Of a stretch of DNA of 64,000 nucleotides, positions 36,901 through 42,080 are shown one piece after another. Every line of letters starts with the position of its first letter. Within the stretch, counting starts at the first letter, position 1. The DNA lies in the NCBI RefSeq assembly GCF_004210375.1, contig NC_134833.1:49470782-49534781 (forward strand), in the 5' to 3' direction. The DNA is from Tachypleus tridentatus (lineage: Eukaryota > Arthropoda > Merostomata > Xiphosura > Limulidae). The notes under the pieces were generated by a model. It made no database searches and was not told the DNA's origin. It saw only the letters and a list, made by a program, of their open reading frames with translations. The position numbers were made by a program, and so were the translations under genes.

Positions 36901-38225
36901 TTACTCTCATATTTAAATATACGAATACAGTTCATTGTACAACATTTTTATACTACAACGTCGTTTCGTCAAAGTTTATTGTATTAACATTTCGTTGACT
37001 ATTGTATACACTGATGTTCGTAACTTTGGATTGACTTTAGCCCGCAGTCATACATCATTGTCACATTTTTCCAGGATATAAAGCCTGCTTTAATTTGAAA
37101 TAGATGAGAACGAAAACATAATATGTAAGTCATAGCCTGAAGAAGGAAATAATGAAGGCAAAACATTTAATACATGCCAACCTCTCACAGCTCAGCTAGT
37201 TATTCCAATAGTATAAAATCTGAATGAATATGCTTTAATTAATTGACAAAATTGATACTGCTAGCCATCTAATGAAACTGTTGCTCACTGTAAGAAACTA
37301 TGTTACAGCTGCTATCAAGCATATTAAATATAGAGGTAGCATGTCTTTACCAGCCATCCAATGAAGGAGTTATATTCTTTAAGAAAACATGTTACTGTTG
37401 ATAAAATAATATTAAATATAGGGAACATGTTTGTATTAGCTATCCAGTGTTAGAATTGATAATTTTAAGAAAGCTGATTAAGTACTTATTTGTTCGTTAT
37501 ATAATAATTTGTTTAACAACGGAGACCTAACTAATCCAATGCTGCTTTCTGTGTACTATAGGTTATATTTAAGTTTATCTCGTATATTTTTCTAACTAAA
37601 ACACATCATATTTTGATACAGACGCGAGACCAAAATGAGCAAACATGTACACAAATATATGAAACAGTTACCCATTTGTAAAACACAAACATCACTTGTT
37701 TAATTTTGAGTTTCTTTAAGAAATGACACATAATGTTTTATTATGTTACCCATAAATGTTTGATGATGAAATTGTATTTTTGTTTTTTTAGTAAATTTTT
37801 GATAACTCTCTTTATTTCTTCTGAACAGACATTCGTTCGCTAAATGACACAAAATTATTTTTTTTTAAGGAAAAAGACTGTAATCACTGACCACTGACCA
37901 ATAACCTTCAGAACACTGTCGGTGTATCGAGTCCTAGCTCGATCAAAATCCGCTCGACAACGATATGATCCTTGGTCACTACTGTTTAGTGATCTAAACC
38001 TCAGAACGGCTGGTTCTGTATCAGTAGCAAAGTAAACTCGGGTAACTTTGTAACTAGACGCGTGTCGTGCTCGACTAAGAGATCCTCTCCTGGCGTCGAG
38101 AGTGTAGATCGGTGTAGTGATGTTATCCTTGTACCAGAAGACAAGAGTTGGAATTTCTTCTTCGGGAATAGCTGTTATATTACAAGGTAGCTCTACTTTT
38201 TCTCCTTCCAGCCCTATTACAGTAA
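2653..38225 (-). CDS. side-like: Sidestep-family Ig/FN3 transmembrane protein, 12 exons, 5' end missing
   Basis: Joining the twelve exons listed separately gives an open frame of about 797 residues, counting from the split codon at the start of Ig1. Approximate order: Ig1 residues 1-109, Ig2 110-214, Ig3 215-313, Ig4 314-410, Ig5 411-506, FN3 507-605, TM helix about 618-640, cytoplasmic tail to 797. Each Ig has its two cysteines and core tryptophan, for example VTWWRE in Ig2, VTWWQEE in Ig3 and FHWLFED in Ig4. Five Ig domains, one FN3 and one TM is the Sidestep layout. Family-like stretches include FWYKD and LDARRGS in Ig1, CEVFGGNPSPEVTWWRE in Ig2, IQANPW in Ig4 and GPDIIP in the tail. Drosophila Side proteins are surface ligands for Beat receptors in axon guidance; the same role here is inferred. 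No exon with a start codon and signal peptide was found. Which Side paralogue this is cannot be told from sequence alone. Confidence 0.9.
2830..4103 (-). other. intron 11 of side-like gene
   Basis: The last intron, phase 0, about 1.3 kb. AT-rich, with no repeat recognised. Confidence 0.7.
4104..4246 (-). CDS. side-like exon: cytoplasmic tail, middle
   Basis: The exon is 143 nt, phase 1 in and phase 0 out. The acceptor is ATCTACAG and the donor is ATG|GTGAGT. The split codon makes A, then NGNLVELRSVIEGETFLMGD, TVRWTSPLAELSLQSHSLGE and AGQSQDM. Phase agrees on both sides with neighbouring exons. The stretch is Ser/Gln/Glu-rich and looks disordered; I recognise no domain. Confidence 0.85.
4517..4793 (+). 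repeat. tRNA-derived SINE, family 1
   Basis: Nearly full length: a tRNA-like head with A box and B box, the CAAACATGCTCGCCC joint, the unique body (GCGTTATAATGTGA, GAGTTGGCGGTGGGTGGTGA, TCTTACACTGCTAAATTAGG) and a short A-rich tail of CAAA repeats. Confidence 0.9.
6617..6886 (-). repeat. tRNA-derived SINE, family 1
   Basis: Complete copy on the minus strand, from a GTTTGTTT run (tail complement) to the tRNA-like head ending CATGCCGGGCC. A long minus-strand open frame here is only the SINE body read through. Confidence 0.9.
7528..7616 (-). CDS. side-like exon: cytoplasmic tail with GPDIIP motif
   Basis: The exon is 89 nt, phase 2 in and phase 1 out. The acceptor is TGATCCAG and the donor is CAG|GTTAGG. 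It encodes NESGTLKTRVEDYRPLSTIE followed by DERGPDIIP. The other two frames hit stops within the exon, which fixes the phase. A PD(I/V)IP motif is, from memory, a recurring cytoplasmic element in Side relatives, so this exon supports the family call independently of the Ig domains. It is rich in acidic, serine and threonine residues. Confidence 0.85.
8313..8430. repeat. 58-bp tandem duplication
   Basis: Two adjacent copies of a 58-bp unit starting AAACCAGTTG and ending TATATATTAGC, differing at about two positions (TATCCATT versus CATCCACT). Recent local duplication. Confidence 0.9.
8800..8921 (+). repeat. SINE, family 2, with perfect 13-bp target duplication
   Basis: Head CCCCAGTGGCTCAGCGGTA resembles an A box and GGGTTTCGATACC a B box. 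The body ends AGATAGCCCATTGTGTAGCTT with an A-rich tail. The flanks ACTAAACATATTG are identical at 8787-8799 and 8922-8934, so the ends are certain. Confidence 0.9.
9503..9784 (+). repeat. tRNA-derived SINE, family 1
   Basis: Full length with a (CAAA)n tail. Flanked by AAATAATG at 9495-9502 and 9785-9792, a target-site duplication of 8 bp. Confidence 0.9.
10206..10441 (-). repeat. decayed SINE, family 1
   Basis: The family order is recognisable (tail complement, AGAGGxAGGCAG-like, TCTTGGACTACT, CATTATAACG, head complement near 10395-10430) but heavily diverged. Confidence 0.6.
10484..10757 (+). repeat. tRNA-derived SINE, family 1, with 12-bp target duplication
   Basis: Complete copy, GC-rich in the head (GCGCGCCCGCGTCGCG). 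Flanked by TCTGAACGCTTG at 10472-10483 and again at 10758-10769. Confidence 0.92.
10930..11255 (+). repeat. decayed SINE fragments
   Basis: The first part keeps AGAGTTCGTGGTGGGTGGTGGTGA of the family-1 body near 11048-11075. The second, 11178-11255, matches the 3' part of family 3 (GGTGGACAGAGCAGATAGCC, then TGTGGCTTTGCCATAAGAAA). Confidence 0.5.
11692..11719 (-). CDS. side-like 28-nt microexon, start of cytoplasmic tail
   Basis: The exon is 28 nt, phase 1 in and phase 2 out. The acceptor is TTATTTGCAG and the donor is GTAAGT, both strong. It encodes A, then KPFVGDEL, with the last two bases completing R with the next exon. It was found because the TM exon ends in phase 1 while the exon at 7528-7616 is open only when entered in phase 2; this is the only bridging exon I saw in the intervening 6.2 kb. 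With it the tail is open to a normal stop. Confidence 0.8.
12143..12258 (+). repeat. SINE, family 3
   Basis: Reads CCCCGCTAGTACAGCGGTA, then TCTACGGATTTACAA, GGGGTTCGATTCC (B-box like), GGCTCAGCAGATTGCCCAAT and GTGGCTTTGTCACAAGAAAA. Confidence 0.75.
12988..13380 (+). repeat. family-3 SINE split by a nested family-1 SINE
   Basis: The outer element starts about 12988 (GGAACGGTTGTAGGCTTACG) and runs to CAGCAGATAG at 13057-13066. It resumes with the same ten bases at 13349-13358 and continues TCCAATTAGG. The interrupting sequence is the family-1 copy at 13067-13348. Confidence 0.8.
13067..13348 (-). repeat. tRNA-derived SINE, family 1, nested
   Basis: Complete minus-strand copy bounded by the 10-bp target duplication CAGCAGATAG, inserted into an older family-3 SINE. 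Confidence 0.93.
13446..13555 (-). repeat. SINE, family 3
   Basis: Minus-strand copy: CTTATAGCAAAGTCACATCA, GGCTATCTGCCGTGTCCACC, GAATCGAATCC (B-box complement), GATTTTAGCGTTG, ending near CAGAGGGGG. Confidence 0.75.
13825..13965 (-). CDS. side-like exon: transmembrane segment
   Basis: The exon is 141 nt, phase 1 to phase 1. The acceptor is CTGTAG and the donor is CAG|GTGAGA. After EPKDGWFVEFRP comes a hydrophobic helix of about 23 residues (VLVTVVAGLAGLVFVIAVII and then ILV). A basic stop-transfer run VRSRKQRKK follows. Charge order puts the Ig/FN3 part outside the cell and the C-terminus in the cytosol (type I topology). Confidence 0.92.
14250..14320 (+). repeat. SINE fragment, family 2
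   Basis: CCCCCAATGAGTCAGCGGTTA followed by GTGCAGATAGACCATTGTGT. The middle is deleted and the copy is diverged. Confidence 0.5.
15119..15391 (-). repeat. tRNA-derived SINE, family 1
   Basis: Complete minus-strand copy ending CCATGCCGGGCCC, moderately diverged. Confidence 0.88.
16640..16775 (-). repeat. SINE fragment, family 1 head
   Basis: The tRNA-like head complement is clear (GAGTCGAACGCCCTAACCAC, then CTGGTTATACC). The body side is decayed. Confidence 0.55.
17488..17762 (-). repeat. tRNA-derived SINE, family 1
   Basis: Complete minus-strand copy ending GGCCATGCCGGGTCCC. Confidence 0.9.
17763..17845 (-). repeat. SINE fragment, family 1 body
   Basis: A second body piece abuts the previous copy: CTAGAGGAAAGGCAGCTAAT, CACCCACTGCCAACTCTTCG. 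Either a rearranged or an older target copy. Confidence 0.55.
18930..18992. repeat. (TA)n microsatellite with CA interruption
   Basis: About 60 bp of alternating TA with a short ACACACA break in the middle. Confidence 0.95.
19745..20041 (-). CDS. side-like exon: fibronectin type III domain
   Basis: The exon is 297 nt, phase 1 to phase 1. The acceptor is ACCTACAG and the donor is GTGGGT. The split codon completes G, then PPEKPVNCTVINVTTNF and later CMEGYNGGLSQHFVLELYE, FSIVRLPEDTNFRIILYAV and NAKGRSEAW. The proline-rich start, GYNGG loop, FVLELYE strand and YAVNAKGRS ending fit FN3. Sequons are NCT, NVT and NLT. The exon is membrane-proximal and joins the TM exon as KSEEPKDGW. Confidence 0.9.
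20042..21159 (-). other. intron 6 of side-like gene
   Basis: About 1.1 kb, phase 1. One family-1 SINE (20639); otherwise nothing recognised. Confidence 0.75.
20639..20901 (-). repeat. tRNA-derived SINE, family 1
   Basis: Complete minus-strand copy with a small head deletion between GAGT and GCCTTAACTACC, ending CATGCTGGGCC. Confidence 0.88.
21160..21447 (-). CDS. side-like exon: Ig domain 5
   Basis: The exon is 288 nt, phase 1 to phase 1. The acceptor is TTTTTCAG and the donor is GTGAGC. The split codon makes F, then EPVCEPNQRVVYGTAVHETV, QVLCEIDADPVQVTFRWMFN and YGTLACWGSNKVGIQREPC. VLC and LAC are the Ig cysteines and W in FRWMF is the core residue. Two extra cysteines (PVCEP and REPCFF) near the domain ends could pair with each other. 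Sequons are NNS and NFT. Confidence 0.92.
23927..24648 (-). pseudogene. truncated, frameshifted copy of a repetitive arthropod ORF family
   Basis: An open stretch of over 200 residues ends at a stop at 23927-23929. Conserved-looking blocks in order are PLHIKLGLMKQVVTALDKES, GVFVGSQMKKIL, FLGNHKAENYVKLVEALVKK, MSLKVYILDVDLDKF, GAYSEEQGGRLHQDI and RYQGAYNENMMGDYIWGIIR. Just upstream, in another frame, GGFTKFPCYLCLWD (about 24600-24645) continues the same protein, so a frameshift lies near 24590-24600. Beyond it a stop is met and similarity ends, so the 5' part is missing. I recognise this from memory as a multi-copy uncharacterised protein family in arthropods and cnidarians, probably mobile-element derived. 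Function is not known to me. Confidence 0.7.
24730..24818. repeat. ten-base-period array resembling heat-shock elements
   Basis: TTC recurs in strict 10-base register at 24735, 24745, 24765, 24785, 24795, 24805 and 24815, with diverged units at 24755 and 24775. GAA sits five bases upstream at 24730, 24780 and 24790, and AAA at 24740 and 24750. The run 24780-24797 is a perfect GAAnnTTCnnGAAnnTTC, the heat-shock factor binding pattern. The ancestral unit looks like TTCTAGAAAA. It lies on the 5' side of the pseudogene ending at 24648. Confidence 0.75.
25734..26040. repeat. 29-bp minisatellite, about 10 copies
   Basis: Tandem unit AAACTACATGATATCCTTTA plus AAGTGTATC, with about ten copies. Variants (CATCATATCC, CTTGATATTC) alternate in pairs, implying higher-order duplication of a two-unit block near 25800-25950. 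Confidence 0.95.
26070..27055 (-). mobile_element. degenerate Tc1/mariner-like element, copy B
   Basis: Minus-strand copy of the same family as 1160-2420: shared TGTCATGGTAACCCC and GTGTCTTAACC near its 5' end, GTTTAACACTATACGTTAA before the coding part, a shared N-terminal coding region, and the shared 3' part TATTTGCTGAACTTAAACAC and AAGATTAATAAC. It is shorter than copy A because the catalytic middle is mostly deleted. No open transposase remains. Confidence 0.75.
28426..28716 (-). CDS. side-like exon: Ig domain 4
   Basis: The exon is 291 nt, phase 1 to phase 1. The acceptor is CTGTTTCAG and the donor is GTAAGT. The product reads APRISINSSGDIKNPIVKKG, then HDVFFDCKIQANPWVTAFHW, SAGIIISNYTLVLQKV and GRYVCRATNIEGYGES. 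The IQANPW and SAGIIISN stretches are characteristic of Side Ig4. Cysteines FDC and YVC form the disulphide pair. Sequons are NSS and NYT. Confidence 0.93.
28717..31450 (-). other. intron 4 of side-like gene
   Basis: About 2.7 kb, phase 1. AT-rich; a small direct duplication at about 30917-30957 (CACAAAGGCTATGTGAGTA twice). No SINE or coding sequence supported. Confidence 0.7.
31451..31747 (-). CDS. side-like exon: Ig domain 3
   Basis: The exon is 297 nt, phase 1 to phase 1. The acceptor is CTCCTCAG and the donor is GTACGT. The product starts RPLVLRIAKEPETLSAGTTT, then KLECQAVGSRPSAIVTWWQE, and ends near ILTCKAHNPLIRDS and RILNVH. Cysteines in LEC and LTC and the WW pair fit an I-set Ig domain. 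The donor choice matters: ending at NVH plus one base makes a tyrosine with the next exon (NVHYAPRI), the expected Ig3-Ig4 linker. A later GT two codons on would break the frame. Confidence 0.92.
32712..32831 (+). repeat. SINE, family 3
   Basis: Nearly full: CCCCTCTAGTACAACGGTAA, GTCTACGGCTTTACAACGCT, GGGTTTCGATTCCC, GCTCAGCAGATAGCCCAATG, GGCTTTGCTATAAGAAA and a (CAAA)n tail. Confidence 0.85.
33161..33423 (-). repeat. tRNA-derived SINE, family 1, diverged
   Basis: Minus-strand copy with many substitutions: ACAAAGTTTTACGAGTACTA, CACATTATAACGCC-like, AAACATGTTTGGTGG and GGCCATTTTGCGCCGGG at the head end. Confidence 0.8.
33778..33981 (-). CDS. side-like exon: Ig domain 2, C-terminal half
   Basis: The exon is 204 nt, phase 1 to phase 1. 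The acceptor is CTGGCAG and the donor is GTGAGT. The split codon g|GA makes G, continuing the CEVFGG of the previous exon into NPSPEVTWWRESVLLDNTY. The second Ig cysteine lies in AAFSCCASNYNQS; the adjacent extra cysteine is unusual. Sequons NIT and NQS are present. The exon ends VTVDMN, and the split codon plus Ig3 reads F then RPLVLRI, the normal Ig2-Ig3 linker of the family. Confidence 0.92.
33982..36202 (-). other. intron 2 of side-like gene, splits Ig2
   Basis: About 2.2 kb, phase 1. 34400-34860 holds open stretches on both strands with no recognisable protein; CAGTCATCACCACC near 34700 resembles a short piece of the family-1 SINE body. Otherwise nothing. Confidence 0.65.
36203..36313 (-). 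CDS. side-like exon: Ig domain 2, N-terminal half
   Basis: The exon is 111 nt, phase 1 to phase 1. The acceptor is CTTTAG and the donor is GTAATA. The split codon joined to Ig1 gives V, then PPQKPVIKDQNGKEL and LIGPYNEGEPLHLFCEVFGG. It carries the first cysteine of Ig2 (LFC) and stops just before the tryptophan strand. PP.KP followed by IGP.NEG and CEV.GG is a strong Side-family pattern. The intron that splits Ig2 is phase 1. Confidence 0.9.
36314..37898 (-). other. intron 1 among the mapped exons
   Basis: About 1.6 kb, phase 1. AT-rich, with a short duplication near 36360-36390 and 36440-36480 (AAAATAACTCATTTTTA and following). No transposon recognised. Confidence 0.7.
37899..38225 (-). CDS. 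side-like exon: Ig domain 1
   Basis: The exon is 327 nt, phase 1 in and phase 1 out. The acceptor is a pyrimidine-rich tract ending TTTTCAG and the donor is GTCAGT. The product begins TVIGLEGEKVELPCNIT and continues with LVFWYKDN, LDARRGSLSRARHASS and GSYRCRADFDRARTRYTDS. Cysteines in LPC and YRC form the Ig disulphide pair and W in FWYKD is the core tryptophan. The RGS and ARH region is typical of Side-family first Ig domains. N-glycosylation sequons are NIT (twice) and NSS. The exon needs a preceding exon ending with one base of a codon, so it cannot be the first coding exon. Confidence 0.92.
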
Positions 38226-38599
38226 CTGAAAATAAAAGAAAGAATTATTCTTCTTACTGTGCTAATAAAGTGATTAACATAAGTATATTAAATGTAACAA
38301 ACACACTTTAAATCCACGAAATAAAGTTGTAATTAGGTTTGTTTTGTTTTCCCTCCTTAAATGGCGAACCTAGAGGAGGTATTATTTCATTTATCAGACG
38401 CGTTGTTTGCTCATACTAAGGTCTTTCACTTCTATCTTGTTTCTGAAAAGCTAAGACTAATAACTGTGAAATGTTCTTAATACGTTGAGGTAAACCAACG
38501 ACAGAAAAAGAAATGACCTAAAGACTGCTTTGGTAAAATTCACAATTGATCGAAATCCTTGTTAAATAATAATAATGTATGAATTACTCACTATCGCTA

Positions 38600-38876
38600 G
38601 GCCTGACATGGCAAGGTGGTTAAGGCGCTCAACTAGTAATCCGAGGGTCGCGAGTTCAAATCTCCGTCACACCGAACATGTCCGCTCTTTCAGACGTGGG
38701 AGCGTTATAATGTGACGGCCAATCCCACTATTCGTTGGCAAAAGAGCAGCACAAGAGTTGGCGGTGGGTGGTGAAGACTAGCTGCTTTCCCTCTAGTCTT
38801 ACACTGCTAAATTAGGGACGGCTAGCGCAGATAGCCCTAGTGTAGCTTTGCGAGAAATTCAAAAACAAACAAACAA
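38600..38876 (+). repeat. tRNA-derived SINE, family 1
   Basis: Full length and little diverged. Imperfect target duplication TCACTATCGC / TCACTATAGC on either side. Confidence 0.9.
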
Positions 38877-39126
38877 TCACTATAGCGTCAAGTATCGTAT
38901 ACAGGGTCAGCTTTGACAAATTAATTTTAGAAGTTATAAACAGTTTTGCAGGCATTTCATATATATGGTACACATTTGTGCAAGAAACATTTTACTAAGG
39001 AACGCTATAACGAAGAATTAGTAATTAAGATAGTCCTTCCACTTTCAGCAAATTTCTTGTAGAAAGCTAGCGAGCAATATCACTGTCTATACACGTAGTT
39101 TGTTATAAATTTTTTACAACAAATTT

Positions 39127-39398
39127 TGCTCAGCATAGCCAAATGGTTAAGGATCTCGACTCGTAACCTGAGGGTCGCGGGTTCGAATAGCCATCGCATC
39201 AAACATGTCTACCCTTTGCCGTGGTGGCATTATAATGTGACGGTCAATCCCACTATTCGTTGGTAAAAGAGTAGCTCAAGTGTTGGCGGTGAGTGGTAAA
39301 GACCAACTACCTTCCCTCTAGTCTTACGCTCCTAAATTATAGACGTCTAGTGCAGATAGTCCTCGTGTAGCTTTGCGCGATATTCAAAAACAAACAAA
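39127..39398 (+). repeat. tRNA-derived SINE, family 1
   Basis: Full length with a clear head (GGGTCGCGGGTTCGAAT) and CAAA tail. Confidence 0.9.
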
Positions 39399-40578
39399 TC
39401 AGTACAATTTCTAACTGCTATGAATATGAATCATTGTTTAACTTATTCATGATATAATTCAGCGTGGAAGCAACAATCATTAAATACAGGTTTATGAGAT
39501 ATTTTGCATTCTTAAATATCATTAGCTTGCCAAACTTCACATACATAATTCATATAAGTTTCGTACTTGTTAATTTTATATAACATTTTTTATAACACAA
39601 TTTAAATAGGTTAGATGTTTGTTTCCTATCTGCTGATCAGTAGAATAATATTTTATGTAGAACGGTATCGATAGCTAATTTGGTTATTAATTAGGCAATC
39701 AAACACAGAACTTGCTCACAGAACACAAAACTTCATAAAAAGTGTTTGTTTGAAGTTTGTCATTCTCAACTTATTTGCACAAGGTCGATTTGTAATTCAT
39801 TGTTACAGTCGTAACCCAATAAAAACCTTATAGCAAAAAACATAGTTTAATAAACACATATTAAATAAATAGATAACCTACCATGTATTTTAAAAGTCTG
39901 TTCGTGATTCTGTCACACATTCTAAAAATCATGAGTTGACAAACGCTGTTTTAGGCGATATTCACTTTAAAAGGTTTAAAGAAAATTTGTCTAAGTGGAT
40001 TGCAGAAGTAAACTGAAGAAAAAAATGAGGTATTTTAAATGTATTTTTTATGATATTTTAAATAAGAACATTGTCAACATCACAGATAGTTCAACTTACT
40101 ACTTTTCAACATCTTTTATTTACATTGATTGCTGCTAGGCAAAAACACTATGTTGTAGGTTTGATCCATAATATCCGAAAAATAAATGCATTTGGTCATA
40201 GTTTTGAAAGCAAAAATAAACTAAACGAAGGTATAAGTTGTTAGTAGAGCAACAAATAAAGGTAGAAGAAGAATAAACAGTTCGCTGTGGAGCGGAAAAA
40301 CTATATGTATGGTCATCAATTTACTAAACAAAGTTGAAAACAGGCGGATACAAATCACAACATAAACAGGCTTGTTGGTTGACTTCTTCTGTTGACAAAG
40401 CCAATAAGGTACTACATCTGAAACCTCTCAAAAAACAAACAACACAAGTTTTGAAGCAGAGATGGCGCCAGAACTGAACCCAATCAGGAGTTTCTAACAC
40501 TTTCGTCGTCTTACATGTCAATTTACTTTGTACGAAATCTTCTCCCATGCAAAGAAAGAAAAATAAAATTTAATACAG

Positions 40579-40690
40579 CCCCAAATGGCACAGCTGTATG
40601 TCTGCGGACTCACACTGCTAGAAACCGGGTTTCGATAACCATCACAGGTCGCAGATAGTCCATTGTATAGCTTTATGTTTAATTTAAAAT
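40579..40690 (+). repeat. SINE, family 2
   Basis: CCCCAAATGGCACAGCTGTA, TGTCTGCGGACTCACACTGC, ACCGGGTTTCGATAACC, GCAGATAGTCCATTGTATAG, CTTTATGTTTAATTTA. Confidence 0.75.
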
Positions 40691-41869
40691 AATCAATCTA
40701 TGAAAGATTTAATATAACTGGCAAATGCCACACCGATGGCTCCCATTCCAAGATAATGGAACTTCTAATGTTGGTACCACATCAAACATATTATTTTGTA
40801 TTCGAAATTTTCTTTTCTGCATATGCTTAATATACCTCAAAATGAAGGATGGAAGCTGTTAGGCGTAACTGCTTATTATCGAATTATACAAGAAGATAAT
40901 ACAGCTTCTACAACTCATTTATTTATATTATATCATTCGACAAGAATCAGGTAAATTTATTCTGTAAGAGTAAGTTCGATTAAAGGTTATTTTGTATTCT
41001 TTGGTTTTATAATTAACACTGTAGAACATGGATGATAGGCGTTAGATCAACTTGGATGTCAAAGGTTGAACCAGCTAAAACCTTGTCCATTTTTATTGTC
41101 GTTCTTCAGTTCCTCTCGTAACAGTTTTCATCTACTTATTGAAAGTTAATTGACGAAATGGAATATCCCCAATATCTTTACTGTGCTATTTTCACAGTTA
41201 TTTTTATGTATGTTTGAAAACTATGGACCACTTCTACAACTTTATATATATATTTTCTTTTTCATTTACTTTTTTCCTGCACGATTTGAATATATTTATG
41301 AATAAATATGTTCAGACATTTTCGTCACTTTTTGGTGTTGCTAATATTTCTCCGACTTGCAGTTGCTTTCATCTTTGTTTATGTTCTAACGTTACTTAAT
41401 TCCCATATACATATATAGAAAAGCAATATTATAAGGTAGAGGGATTATGAAACGACAGACTACAGCACTGTTGGTTCCATAATTTTTTGTTTTAGACACT
41501 GTTAAGAGACTCACATTAAACAGCATGTATAAATTTCAATATAAAAAACTAAATAGCTTAAGATAACTCTGAAGCAAGGGGAAATTTGATACATAAAGGC
41601 TTTTCTGTGTAAGAAAAACAAAAACTCTCAAAGCCAGTCCTTATAATACAAACGTATATCAAGCTTTACCATAAACTTCGTTACATTAGCTCCATTCACC
41701 AAATCTGAGAGCAACTCATTCCACAGGCTGCTTTAGCTGTAAATGACTTCTTCCCTACCAAAATTTATATTAATGTTAATAGATTCCATGATTTCCGAGT
41801 GGAACGCTGCTAAAGGGTTACACACGTATGCCGACCTCAGACACCAGGGGAAGGGAGAGAATTGGAACA

Positions 41870-42080
41870 ATTATGTCATAGTTTCGAGAAGTATCGCCAG
41901 AAGGCACCAACGCAATGACAGATAGAAGTTGTCCAGAAACCTTACCACAAAGTGAAACCAAAAGGTGCACTGCTAAGCTGCCAGGATGATATCATTATAG
42001 AGTGTTACAAAATGTGATTGTGTTTTCAATACTTAGATTTATTACATTACAAGTAAAGCTATTATTCTAACGAAATTGTT
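41870..42080. repeat. dispersed repeat of unknown family, copy 1
   Basis: Matches 62880-63125 in the same orientation over several blocks, for example GAAGTTGTCCAGAAAC, and ATTACATTACAAGTAAAGC against ATTATATTACAAGTAAAAGC. No ORF shared. Confidence 0.55.

Noticed and set aside
40324-40548. Minus-strand open frame of about 74 residues as a first exon
   Set aside because: Cysteine-rich but no signal peptide and no recognisable domain or donor site in phase 1.
41743-41925. Plus-strand 60-residue open frame as a gene
   Set aside because: It lies beside a dispersed repeat with no similarity to a known protein; the matching copy near 63 kb is not open.
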